From: a bacterium
GTDB taxonomy: Bacteria; Patescibacteriota; Minisyncoccia; Portnoybacterales; JAGGTM01
Reading direction: 5' to 3'
DNA: 33,743 nt
Assembly: GCA_021163745.1 (NCBI GenBank)
Contig: JAGGTM010000044.1
Coordinates: 1 to 33,743 of the forward strand
Numbering within the stretch: the first letter of the stretch is position 1; every line of letters begins with the position of its first letter. The notes beneath the pieces are model-generated. The model saw nothing but the letters and a program-made list of their open reading frames with translations, did no database searches and was not told where the DNA came from. The position numbers were made by a program, and so were the translations under genes. Shown piece by piece: positions 15,709-22,417 of this stretch.

Positions 15709-15770
15709 CCCCTCCCTTCCTATGTCCTTCCCCGACTCGTGTCGGAAGAGGATTAAGATGGGGGCGGGTA
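15709..15770. repeat. C-rich palindrome with CCGAC/GTCGG tip
   Basis: Inner arms 15725-15736 and 15741-15752 (12 nt, two mismatches) around TCGT, outer ACCCCCTCCC against GGGCGGGTA. It is bounded by AATTCAAAATGA on the left and TTTTGAATTTTG on the right, the same frame as 13131-13162 and 30931-30984. Confidence 0.75.
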
Positions 15771-15806
15771 TTTTGAATTTTGGATTTTGGCCATTTGGAT
15801 TTGCTT

Positions 15807-15877
15807 GCCCTCCCAGGTTTTGTCCCCGCCCGCCGCAAATTTCTTCGAAATTTGGGCGGGCAAGCAAAACTTGGGCG
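15807..15877. repeat. Nested palindrome
   Basis: Outer stem GCCCTCCCAGGTTTT (15807-15821) with AAAACTTGGGCG (15866-15877). The loop holds a second hairpin: CCCGCCC-(GCCGC)-AAATTTC from 15825 pairs with GAAATTTGGGCGGG (15847-15860). One palindrome appears inserted into the tip of another. Confidence 0.7.
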
Positions 15878-15883
15878 AATACT

Positions 15884-15911
15884 TTGCCAATTCACTCCAT
15901 CTTGATATAAT
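15884..15911 (+). promoter_or_regulatory. Promoter of the PEGA gene
   Basis: TTGCCA (15884-15889), 16-nt spacer, TATAAT (15906-15911). The ATG is at 15920, 8 nt after the -10 box, pointing to a leaderless transcript. The -35 overlaps the edge of the repeat island. Confidence 0.65.
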
Positions 15912-15919
15912 AAAAAATA

Positions 15920-16984
15920 ATGCTTAAAAGAACACGTACTATTTTAGTAATCATTTTGGCAATTTCCTTTATAATTGCTGTGCCCTTTATTATCCTGTAT
16001 GCAAAAGGATATTCTTTTGATTTTAAAAATAAAAAAATTGTGCTTACCGGAGGAATTTTCTTAAACTCTATCCCCAAAAAAGCAAATGTTTATATAAACA
16101 ACAAATATACCAAAAAAAGAACTCCGTGTTTAATTAAAAGATTAATTCCACAAGAATACGTTATAGAGGTAAAAAAACAAGGATTTCATTCTTGGAAAAA
16201 ACATATGAAAGTAAAACCAAATTTGGTAAGAGAGGCAAAAAATATTATGCTTATTCCGGAAAAATTAAATCCGGAAATGGTAAAACCTTTATCCTCTGAA
16301 TTCTCACTGAATAAATTTCTTTATCCAGATATATACCAAACCAATCTAAAATTAAAAGAAAATTTCTCTACCACTACATTAGGATATACTCTATCAAACG
16401 ATTATGTTTTATATATAAAAAAAATAGATAGGATTCTATACAAGATAAAATTGAATGATTTTATAAGAAATGAATTTTCTGAGACACAAATCAATATATC
16501 TCCACTGCCGGAATCAGAATATAAAATTTATGCTTCTGCTAAAAATATAGCAGTACTAGACAAAAACGGAACTCTTTATATATTTGATAAGCCAAAAAGA
16601 AAATTTAATGTACTGGCAAAAAATGTTAAGGGACTGGAATTTTCCGAAGATGAAGAGAAGCTTCTTTACTTTACTAATTCCGAAATATGGGTTTATTACC
16701 TGAAAAACGGCTCTAATTTTCCGTTTCTAAAAAAAGGAGAGAAACAGTTAATTACCCGCGTAAGCAAAACAATTAAAAAAGCTATATGGTATCCATTAAC
16801 AAACTATCATATAATCTTTAAAGTTAATGGAAATTTAAAAATCATAGAACTAGATTCAGATTATCCAAGAAATAATATAAATTTATTCTCCAATGTGGAA
16901 GATTTTTCTTATAGTAAATCAGACAAAAAATTATATTTTATAAAAAATAATATCTTATTCAGAATTAAACTAAATAAACACTAA
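15920..16984 (+). CDS. PEGA-domain membrane-anchored protein
   Basis: The only plus-strand gene, 354 aa, ATG at 15920. An N-terminal membrane span (about residues 9-29) precedes a PEGA domain (about 43-112: GGIFLNSIPKKANVYINNKYTKKRTPCLIKRLIPQEYVIEV, written here only in part, ending in the typical KKQGFHSWKK). The remaining 240 residues look like repeated beta-strands with Leu/Tyr/Phe-rich blades (YTLSNDYVLYIKK, KLLYFTNSEIWVYYL, KKLYFIKNNILFRI), possibly a beta-propeller. PEGA domains occur in surface proteins of unknown function; a wall-associated role is inference from the anchor and neighbours. It is convergent with rpsI, with only 2 bp between the stop codons and no terminator visible. 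Confidence 0.85.
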   Translation: MLKRTRTILVIILAISFIIAVPFIILYAKGYSFDFKNKKIVLTGGIFLNSIPKKANVYINNKYTKKRTPCLIKRLIPQEYVIEVKKQGFHSWKKHMKVKPNLVREAKNIMLIPEKLNPEMVKPLSSEFSLNKFLYPDIYQTNLKLKENFSTTTLGYTLSNDYVLYIKKIDRILYKIKLNDFIRNEFSETQINISPLPESEYKIYASAKNIAVLDKNGTLYIFDKPKRKFNVLAKNVKGLEFSEDEEKLLYFTNSEIWVYYLKNGSNFPFLKKGEKQLITRVSKTIKKAIWYPLTNYHIIFKVNGNLKIIELDSDYPRNNINLFSNVEDFSYSKSDKKLYFIKNNILFRIKLNKH

Positions 16985-16986
16985 AA

Positions 16987-17514
16987 CTATCTCTTCCTCC
17001 ACTGTCTCGCCCTTCTTGCTTTCTTTAATCCCGGCTTCTTTCTCTCTTTCATTCTCGGATCCCTAGTTAAATAACCTGCTCTCTTTAATCTCTTTTTAAA
17101 ATCGGGGTTAAACTTCACTAATGCCCTAGCAATCCCGTGTTTTATTGCTTCCGCCTGACTTTTTATCCCTCCTCCTTTTACACTCACCGTAACCTTAAAT
17201 CTACCCAGTGATTTCATTTTGTTTAAAGCCGATTCTACTATCTTTTGTAATGATTGCGTAGGAAAGTATATGTAATAAGCTTTGTTATTTACGATTATTC
17301 TGGCTCTTTCCTTTGTCACATCAAAAGGTCGACAAGGAAAAATTCGCACTCTACAAGTAGCGGTTTTTCTTCTTCCTACTGCCTCCCAATATCTTTTCGG
17401 CTTTATATTTTTTTTCAAATTCTCTTTAGTAGTTTCCACTATCTTCTTTTTGGAAGGCTTATCTTTCTTTTCAGCTTTTTTGGTTCTTGATAATTTTTGT
17501 GTATCTTTTGTCAT
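16987..17514 (-). CDS. rpsI: 30S ribosomal protein S9 with basic N-terminal extension
   Basis: A 175-aa S9; ATG at 17514. The core begins near residue 42 (YWEAVGRRKTATCRVRIFP), passes GGGIKSQAEAIKHGIARAL and ends in the canonical basic tail KKARRARQWRKR that reaches the ribosomal P-site. The first 40 or so residues (TKKAEKKDKPSKKKIVETTK) are an extra Lys-rich extension not found in the usual 130-aa protein. Last gene of the cluster, 17 bp after rplM, the standard L13-S9 pair. Confidence 0.96.
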   Translation of the reverse strand: MTKDTQKLSRTKKAEKKDKPSKKKIVETTKENLKKNIKPKRYWEAVGRRKTATCRVRIFPCRPFDVTKERARIIVNNKAYYIYFPTQSLQKIVESALNKMKSLGRFKVTVSVKGGGIKSQAEAIKHGIARALVKFNPDFKKRLKRAGYLTRDPRMKERKKPGLKKARRARQWRKR

Positions 17515-17531
17515 ATTTATTTTTGGCTTTA

Positions 17532-17888
17532 TTATTCTTTTTCTCCTTTATATAACTTAAGATTTTTAATTCTTTGTTTTCTAAGTTTATTTTTAGGCAA
17601 CATTCCCCATACCGCCCTCCTTAATACTTCTCTAGAATCTCTCTTCATCAATTCCTCTAAAGTTATTTTTTTCAATCCACCCGGATATCCGGAGTGATGA
17701 TAATAAATCTTTTTTTTCAATTTTTTGCCGGTTATTTTCATCTTGTCGGTATTTGTAACTATTACCTTATCTCCGACATTCAAAAATGGCACAAAACTCG
17801 GCTTGTGTTTTCCCTGTAACAAAACGGCAATTTTTGAAGCTAATCTACCTAAAACTTTATTTGTTGCATCAATTTTATGAACTCCCAT
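17532..17888 (-). CDS. rplM: 50S ribosomal protein L13, short form
   Basis: A 118-aa L13 with IDATNKVLGRLASKIAVLLQGKHKP, GDKVIVTNTDKMKITGKK, YYHHSGYPGG and the RAVWGMLPKNKLRKQRIKNLKLYKG C-terminal block given here in part. It is about 20 residues shorter than E. coli L13: the N-terminal lead-in and the C-terminal tail are missing, while the rRNA-binding core is complete. ATG at 17888, 8 bp after the rplQ stop. Confidence 0.95.
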   Translation of the reverse strand: MGVHKIDATNKVLGRLASKIAVLLQGKHKPSFVPFLNVGDKVIVTNTDKMKITGKKLKKKIYYHHSGYPGGLKKITLEELMKRDSREVLRRAVWGMLPKNKLRKQRIKNLKLYKGEKE

Positions 17889-17896
17889 AAGAAAAA

Positions 17897-18244
17897 TTAT
17901 TTTACAAATTCAATAATGGCCATTTTTGCTCCGTCTCTTTTTCTGTGCCCCAACTTAATAATCCTCGTATAACCACCGGGTCTATCTTTATATCTCTCCG
18001 CCAATTTCAATGCCTTTTTTCTTGCTTTTTCTTCAAGAAATCTTGCTAGATATCTAACTGAATGTAAATCTCCTGCTTTTCCTTTAGTAATCAATTTTTC
18101 TACAAACGGCCTCAATACCTTTGCCTTCGTTTCTGTAGTCTTAATTTTCTCATGCATAATTAAATTACCTGCCATTATTCTTAAAAGGGCATTTCTTTGG
18201 TCTCTTTTCCTTCTTAGTTTTTTTCCTTTTTTTAAATGTCGCAT
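17897..18244 (-). CDS. rplQ: 50S ribosomal protein L17
   Basis: A 115-aa L17 from ATG 18244 (MRHLKKGKKLRRKRDQRNAL), the canonical N-terminus; a longer start at 18265 is rejected. The conserved ALLRIMAGNLIMHEKIKTTETKAK region and the C-terminal GGYTRIIKLGHRKRDGA are present. L17 lines the peptide exit tunnel area of the 50S subunit. It normally follows rpoA within a few bases, but here a 326-bp structured gap intervenes. Confidence 0.96.
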   Translation of the reverse strand: MRHLKKGKKLRRKRDQRNALLRIMAGNLIMHEKIKTTETKAKVLRPFVEKLITKGKAGDLHSVRYLARFLEEKARKKALKLAERYKDRPGGYTRIIKLGHRKRDGAKMAIIEFVK

Positions 18245-18570
18245 AATATTAAAATTATCAACCAAAACGAAACCCTATAGCATAGCTAACCCGTATATTA
18301 ACGGCAAATACAACGAAAATAACCAGCCATGTACTGCATCTTTACGCCAGCGGCTTTCTGTTATGATGCAGGCAAACCCCACACCACGGCTTTACACTAC
18401 AGCTGTAGTGTGGGGTAATTTATAATCTATTTTCTAATTAAATAGGAAAATCCAACTCGTGTCGCAAATATAAAGTTGTTTTCCGGATCCGGAGGAAGTC
18501 CGGTATAATGGTTTATTATTTCCAAAGATCAAAGATCTTGGTTATTAAATCCTGTATATTAAAATCTATC
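18245..18570 (-). promoter_or_regulatory. Structured 326-bp gap between rpoA and rplQ
   Basis: No gene or promoter is evident. It contains hairpin TGCATC/GATGCA (18335-18370), a 9-bp GC-rich stem ACCCCACAC/GTGTGGGGT (18376-18384 with 18408-18416), a perfect 18-nt palindrome (18394-18411) that overlaps and excludes that stem, a 12-nt palindrome TCCGGATCCGGA (18482-18493) and an imperfect hairpin CCAAAGATC.. (18522-18541). The mutually exclusive pair could act as an attenuator or leader for rplQ-rplM-rpsI. The GC-rich stem is followed on the minus strand by only three T residues, so it is not a standard terminator. Confidence 0.5.
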
Positions 18571-19527
18571 TTACTCTTTCAGTGTAAATCCCAATTTTCC
18601 CAAAGCCCTTTTCACTTCCTTAACACCCTTTTCCCCCATTCCTTCTAATTTCATCAAATCTTCCTCTTTCTTCCTGATAAGTCCCGCAACTGTCTTCATT
18701 CCTGCTTTAGAAAGAGAATTAATTATCCTTTTGGGAAGTTTAAGCTCTTCAATTTTAATTTCTGACGGAGCTTCTTCTTTTTTATTTTTTTTCTTTATTA
18801 CTTTCTTAACCTCTTTTTTCGTTTTTTTTCTAACCGTTTCTTTTTCTTCAAAGCTGGAAAGCAGCTCAAAATGCTCGGTTAAAATATCGCACGCTTCTCG
18901 GAATGCCTTCTCTGGTTCAATAGACCCATCTGTTTCCACCTCCATCTTTAATCTGTTAAAATCGGTTCTGTCTCCTACCCGCATATTCTCCACTTGATAA
19001 GTAACTCTAACTACAGGAGTAAATATAGCATCTATGGCGATTTTCCCTATTTCTAATTTTTCTTTCTTTCTTCTCTCTACTGGCGAATAACCCAATCCTT
19101 TTTCTATATCAAGCTCCATCTCTAACTCTGCCTTTTTATCTGTTAAAGTAGCGATGTGAGCGTCTTTATTTACTATCTCTACATCAGATGGGATTTTAAT
19201 ATCCTTTGCCTTAACCTCTTTTTCTCCTTTCACCTTTAAGAATCCTTTTACCCCCGGAGTATCGTTTAATAATCTAAATCTAATTTGCTTAAGATTTAAA
19301 ATAATTCCAATTACATCTTCCAACACATTGGGAATAGTAGAAAATTCATGAGGAATGCCCTTTATTTTTACTCCTGTAATAGCTACTCCTTCTATGGAAG
19401 ACAAAAGAACTCTTCTTAAAGTAGTTCCTAGCGTTACGCCATAACCGGGATAACATCCTTCTATTTCCAATACTACTTTGTTATTTTCCTTTTTAATTAT
19501 TTTCGGTTTAGATGGTAAGGGAATCAT
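18571..19527 (-). CDS. rpoA: RNA polymerase alpha subunit
   Basis: A 318-aa alpha subunit, ATG at 19527. The N-terminal assembly domain shows the hallmark GYGVTLGTTLRRVLLSSIEG (residues 24-43) and VEEVRVGDRTDFNRL-like VENMRVGDRTDFNRLKMEV. A very Lys-rich linker (RKKTKKEVKKVIKKKNKKEE) joins it to a complete C-terminal HhH domain (LPKRIINSLSKAGMKTVAGL, then LEGMGEKGVKEV), so UP-element and activator contacts are possible. It lies between rpsD (with a 124-bp hairpin-bearing gap) and rplQ. Confidence 0.97.
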   Translation of the reverse strand: MIPLPSKPKIIKKENNKVVLEIEGCYPGYGVTLGTTLRRVLLSSIEGVAITGVKIKGIPHEFSTIPNVLEDVIGIILNLKQIRFRLLNDTPGVKGFLKVKGEKEVKAKDIKIPSDVEIVNKDAHIATLTDKKAELEMELDIEKGLGYSPVERRKKEKLEIGKIAIDAIFTPVVRVTYQVENMRVGDRTDFNRLKMEVETDGSIEPEKAFREACDILTEHFELLSSFEEKETVRKKTKKEVKKVIKKKNKKEEAPSEIKIEELKLPKRIINSLSKAGMKTVAGLIRKKEEDLMKLEGMGEKGVKEVKRALGKLGFTLKE

Positions 19528-19538
19528 AAACTAACTGC

Positions 19539-19629
19539 AATGCTATAACATGCAAATTATTACTAAGATGATGGCCGTAAAATGTAGCTGTACGTCCATG
19601 CATCTATAATAATTTGCATTTTTAGCATT
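19539..19629 (-). ncRNA. Five-helix hairpin between rpsD and rpoA
   Basis: Nested complementary arms fill the gap: AATGCT (19539-19544) with AGCATT (19624-19629); 13 bp ATGCAAATTATTA (19550-19562) with 19607-19619; AGATG with CATCT; ATGG with CCAT; CGTA with TACG; 11-nt tip. That is 32 base pairs with only small internal loops. It would be transcribed as the rpsD-rpoA intercistronic region. It may be an S4/alpha regulatory structure, an RNase processing site or a decayed palindromic element. No known motif was recognised. Confidence 0.6.
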
Positions 19630-19651
19630 GATTATATTATCTCGAATAATA

Positions 19652-20272
19652 TTATCTCGAATAAAACTCGATTACTTTCTCAATCTCCGCCGGTTCACCT
19701 ATATCCTGAATAGTCGGCTCTCCGATCACCTTGCCAATTAATTTATCCTTATCCAAAGAGAGCCACGAAGGTGTCTGATAATTTTTTAGATGAACGGACA
19801 AATCCTTAAAAAGACCTTTTTTTATACTTGTTTTTTTAATTTTTATAATATCTCCTTTTCTTACCTGATAAGAAGGTATATCAACTTTTCTTCCGTTAAC
19901 TAAAATATGACCATGGCTTATAATTTGTCTTGATGTTCTCCTCGACTTTGCAAAACCAAGACGATAAACCACATTATCTAATCGATGCTCTAACATACTC
20001 AACAATGACCTTGATTTATCTTCTTTTCCTGTGATTTCCTCAAAATAATTTCTCAATTGTGTCTCAGTTATTCCATAAATATATCTCAATTTCTGCTTTT
20101 CTCTTAGCTGAAGTCCGTACTCAGACAAACTTCTTCTTCTTTTTGGGCCATGAATTCCAGGCGGATAACTTCTTCTCGTTAACGCACATTTCTGAGAAAA
20201 ACAACGCTCTCCCTTTAAAAAGAGTTTTTCTCCCGCTCTTCTGCAAATTTTACATTTTGAATTTAATCTCAC
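19652..20272 (-). CDS. rpsD: 30S ribosomal protein S4 (zinc-binding form)
   Basis: A 206-aa S4 with GTG start at 20272. The N-terminus CKICRRAGEKLFLKGERC and following KC give a four-cysteine zinc finger (C+ form). The S4 RNA-binding domain is at about residues 95-160 (MLEHRLDNVVYRLGFAKSRR, ISHGHILVNGRKVDIPS). S4 nucleates 16S rRNA assembly and in many bacteria represses the alpha operon by binding its mRNA. Placed between rpsK and rpoA, the standard order. Confidence 0.96.
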   Translation of the reverse strand: MRLNSKCKICRRAGEKLFLKGERCFSQKCALTRRSYPPGIHGPKRRRSLSEYGLQLREKQKLRYIYGITETQLRNYFEEITGKEDKSRSLLSMLEHRLDNVVYRLGFAKSRRTSRQIISHGHILVNGRKVDIPSYQVRKGDIIKIKKTSIKKGLFKDLSVHLKNYQTPSWLSLDKDKLIGKVIGEPTIQDIGEPAEIEKVIEFYSR

Positions 20273-20297
20273 TAAAATTAACAGAAATTACCACAAA

Positions 20298-20323
20298 TTT
20301 CACCAATATATTCATTAGTGAAA
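20298..20323 (-). promoter_or_regulatory. Hairpin ahead of rpsD
   Basis: TTTCACCAAT (20298-20307) and ATTAGTGAAA (20314-20323). In the minus-strand RNA the single non-Watson-Crick position is a G-U pair, which fits an RNA structure transcribed in that direction. It lies 26 nt upstream of the rpsD GTG. Confidence 0.4.
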
Positions 20324-20342
20324 CTTGCGATAAATTCAATTT

Positions 20343-20375
20343 AGCAATTAACAATTGGCAATTGGCAATTGGCAA
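20343..20375. repeat. Heptad tandem repeat AATTGGC
   Basis: About three and a half copies of AATTGGC plus degenerate flanks, ending at the rpsK stop codon. A related CCAACTGCCAATTGCC tract is at 21584-21602. Confidence 0.75.
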
Positions 20376-20834
20376 TTAAACCCTTCTGGGTTTGCGAGGT
20401 CTGCATCCATTATGGGGAACAGGAGTAATATCTTTTATTGAAACTATCTCTAATCCTTTATTCCCCAAACTTCTTATTGCAGAATCTCTTCCCGTGCCTA
20501 TGCCCTTTACTAATACCTCTATTTCTTTCATTCCTATTCTTTTTGCCTTCTCCGCCACCACCTCTGCAACTTTAGAGGCGGCAAAGGGAGTAGATTTCTG
20601 CGGACCTTTAAATCCCACCATTCCGGAAGAAGCACATGCCAAAACATTCCCATTTCTATCGGTTATAGTTATCATAGTATTATTATAAGTAGAATAAATA
20701 TAAGCTCTCCCCTTTTCTACTATCTTTTTCTTTTTAGGGGCCTTTCCCGTAACTTTTTGAATAATCGCCTCTCTTTTTTCGGTTTCCTTTATAACTTCTT
20801 CTTTAGTTTTGACAACTACACGTTTTTTCCCCAT
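20376..20834 (-). CDS. rpsK: 30S ribosomal protein S11 with N-terminal extension
   Basis: A 152-aa S11; the core starts near residue 42 (GRAYIYSTYNNTMITITDRNG) and runs through ASSGMVGFKGPQKSTPFAA to the conserved end PVPHNGCRPRKPRRV. About 25 extra charged residues precede the usual start. S11 forms part of the platform of the 30S subunit. ATG at 20834; flanked by rpsM and rpsD. Confidence 0.97.
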   Translation of the reverse strand: MGKKRVVVKTKEEVIKETEKREAIIQKVTGKAPKKKKIVEKGRAYIYSTYNNTMITITDRNGNVLACASSGMVGFKGPQKSTPFAASKVAEVVAEKAKRIGMKEIEVLVKGIGTGRDSAIRSLGNKGLEIVSIKDITPVPHNGCRPRKPRRV

Positions 20835-20855
20835 AAATTTCTCAACAAATTATCC

Positions 20856-20941
20856 AAATCCGAATTACGAAATCTAAAATCATTTTATTTTCATCAACAT
20901 CATCTTTATCTATGCGATAAAAATAAAAATACTTCGGATTT
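20856..20941 (-). promoter_or_regulatory. Long hairpin between rpsM and rpsK
   Basis: Outer arms AAATCCGAA (20856-20864) and TTCGGATTT (20933-20941), inner arms ATTTTATTTTCATC and GATAAAAATAAAAAT. It occupies much of the 204-bp gap, which contains no gene. Confidence 0.45.
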
Positions 20942-21038
20942 TGAATAAAACTAAAAAAACAAACTGGTTATTTAGAAAATTAATTCTTTGCAAAAAACAA
21001 AATAATGATGATGAACATTTAGAATTATATCAATTTCC

Positions 21039-21428
21039 CTATGTTTTTTCCTTCGCTTTCTTCCTACCACTTCCAACTGTTCTTCTTGTATTTCCCCTGA
21101 CTGTTCTGCTGTTTGTTTTTGTCCTTTGCCCCCTTACAGGAAGACCTTTCATATGTCTTATACCCCTATAGCATTCTATATCTTTCAATCTCTTTATATT
21201 TAGCATCACCTCTCTCCTTAAATCACCTTCAATTTTATAATTTTTCTCAACCGCCTCTTTCAATCTAGCAAACTGTTCTGGAGAAAGCTTATTCGCTCTA
21301 ATATTGGGATCGATATTTGCTTTTCTTAAAATTTTATTAGCTAAAGACCTCCCTATTCCATAAATATAGGTCAATGCTACTTCTATTCTTTTATTTTCGG
21401 GGAGATTTACCCCTGCAATTCTAGGCAT
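21039..21428 (-). CDS. rpsM: 30S ribosomal protein S13
   Basis: A 129-aa S13; ATG at 21428. MPRIAGVNLPENKRIEVALT, YIYGIGRSLANKILRKANI and the C-terminal RHMKGLPVRGQRTKTNSRTVRG signature are all present. S13 sits in the 30S head and contacts P-site tRNA and the 50S subunit. Gene order infA-rpmJ-rpsM-rpsK-rpsD-rpoA is the standard alpha-operon order. Confidence 0.97.
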   Translation of the reverse strand: MPRIAGVNLPENKRIEVALTYIYGIGRSLANKILRKANIDPNIRANKLSPEQFARLKEAVEKNYKIEGDLRREVMLNIKRLKDIECYRGIRHMKGLPVRGQRTKTNSRTVRGNTRRTVGSGRKKAKEKT

Positions 21429-21544
21429 TGTGCAAATTTTACCATCTTTTTCAAAAAAATCAAGAAAAAGAAACTTCTCTATCTCCTCTTTCTTTAAGGA
21501 GAAAATAAAAAGGAGAGGAATTTATCATTTATTACTCTTATTAA

Positions 21545-21576
21545 TTTTAGTCCATAGAACGCTCTATGAACTAAAA
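21545..21576. repeat. 32-nt palindrome between rpmJ and rpsM
   Basis: 14-bp arms TTTTAGTCCATAGA and TCTATGAACTAAAA (one wobble) around ACGC. Bases 21548-21571 match the element at 15565-15588 with two differences, in the opposite orientation. Confidence 0.7.
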
Positions 21577-21604
21577 AGCAAAAAGCCAACTGCCAATTGC
21601 CAGC

Positions 21605-21718
21605 TCATCCTTGTCTTTGTTTGTGCTTGGGATTTTTGCAAATAACATATATCCGACCTTTTCGTCGGACTATTTTGCAGTTCCTACACATTTTTTTTAC
21701 TGATGCTCTAACTTTCAT
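21605..21718 (-). CDS. rpmJ: 50S ribosomal protein L36
   Basis: A 37-aa protein found between infA and rpsM: MKVRASVKKMCRNCKIVRRK, then GRIYVICKNPKHKQRQG. ATG at 21718, TGA at 21605-21607. The zinc ribbon Cys11, Cys14, Cys27, His32 is intact, so this is the zinc-binding form. L36 is the smallest 50S protein. UGA here is a true stop, which excludes the UGA-Gly code of Gracilibacteria and SR1. Confidence 0.96.
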   Translation of the reverse strand: MKVRASVKKMCRNCKIVRRKGRIYVICKNPKHKQRQG

Positions 21719-21739
21719 ATTATAAACAAAAGAAAAACC

Positions 21740-21767
21740 TCCAACATCCAACATCTAACGTCTAACC
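21740..21767. repeat. Degenerate heptad repeat TCCAACA
   Basis: Four consecutive 7-mers (TCCAACA, TCCAACA-like, TCTAACG, TCTAACC) in the infA-rpmJ gap. Confidence 0.6.
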
Positions 21768-21777
21768 TAAATACTTT

Positions 21778-21993
21778 TTATAATCTTCTTACAATTCTTC
21801 CTCTTTCGGGATGTTGAGGGTCTATTTCTATTTCTACCTTATCACCGGGAAAAACTTTTATATAATACAAACGCATCTTGCCTGATAAATGGCACAGAAC
21901 ATTTAAACCATTATCTAACTTAACCCTAAAATTGGTATTTGGCAAGGCCTCAACCACTATCCCTCTTTCTCTTGTTTTGTTTTTATCTCCCAT
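21778..21993 (-). CDS. infA: Translation initiation factor IF-1
   Basis: A 71-aa OB-fold protein of standard length; ATG at 21993. Conserved blocks GIVVEALPNTNFRVKLDNG, HLSGKMRLYYIKVFPGDKVEIE and RGRIVRRL are clear. IF-1 binds the 30S A site during initiation. It leads the alpha-type cluster; a TACAAT -10-like box lies 14 nt upstream of the ATG, but no good -35 was found. Upstream lies a long repeat island. Confidence 0.97.
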   Translation of the reverse strand: MGDKNKTRERGIVVEALPNTNFRVKLDNGLNVLCHLSGKMRLYYIKVFPGDKVEIEIDPQHPERGRIVRRL

Positions 21994-22039
21994 TTTTATT
22001 AAATAAAATTGTACTTGCTAATCACTTTGTAACGATTAA

Positions 22040-22417
22040 ATAAAAGCAATTAATTTTTAAGTAATGGTGTAAGCGCAAAACTCAAAGCGCAAAACGCAAA
22101 GCGCAAAACGCAAAGCCACAGCGTAAAACTTAAAGCTAATTTATTTAAATTCCAAATCCCAAATTACAAACAAATTCAAAATTCAAATGTTCAAAATTTT
22201 GTTTTGAATTTTGAATTTAACTACTTTTGCGCTTTGCGCTGCAGTTTTGCCTGCCCCGTAGAAAGCCGCAGGCTTTCTTTCGGGGAGTTTTGCGTTTTAT
22301 GCTTTGCGCTAAAATTAGTTTTGAATTTTGGTCATTGTTTCGAATTTCGAATTTTTAATATTCAACTCGTTAACTCGTTAACTCGTTAATAGAAATTTTC
22401 GCTTTACCCTCAAACTT
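22040..22417. repeat. Intergenic repeat island 5 (upstream of infA)
   Basis: GCGCAAAACGCAAAG words, a 29-nt stretch (22169-22197) identical to 30891-30919, a 20-nt stretch (22132-22151) identical to 30847-30866, the inverted 32-nt palindrome at 22254-22285 and an 8-mer tandem ACTCGTTA (22363-22388). No gene is credible in this gap. Confidence 0.85.
22254..22285. repeat. 32-nt CCCCG/CGGGG palindrome, reverse copy
   Basis: CCCCGTAGAAAGCC, loop GCA, GGCTTTCTTTCGGGG; exact reverse complement of 1225-1256. The flanks GCGCTTTGCGC and GTTTTGCG are the reverse of those in the other copies. Confidence 0.85.

Larger units (their letters stand above)
15589..15905. repeat. Intergenic repeat island 4 (divergent gap before the PEGA gene)
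   Basis: The gap between the divergent L,D-transpeptidase and PEGA genes holds CAAATTCAAAAT words, a C-rich palindrome (15709-15770) and a nested palindrome (15807-15877). The last 22 bp form the PEGA promoter. No gene is credible here; a 75-codon ORF on the minus strand is made of repeat sequence. Confidence 0.85.

Noticed and set aside
15668..15895. 75-codon minus-strand ORF and its plus-strand mirror
   Set aside because: Encoded wholly by palindromic repeat sequence in the gap before the PEGA gene.
18245..18570. tRNA or known small RNA in the rpoA-rplQ gap
   Set aside because: No T-loop, anticodon arm or CCA-type end was found; only small hairpins are present.
20343..20375. Possible CRISPR-like array
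   Set aside because: Contiguous 7-mers without spacers and no cas gene in the window; it is a simple tandem repeat.
21605..21607. UGA recoded as Gly or Trp (Gracilibacteria/SR1-like code)
   Set aside because: rpmJ ends at this TGA at exactly the normal L36 length, and the 429-aa gene also ends in TGA at its terminator.
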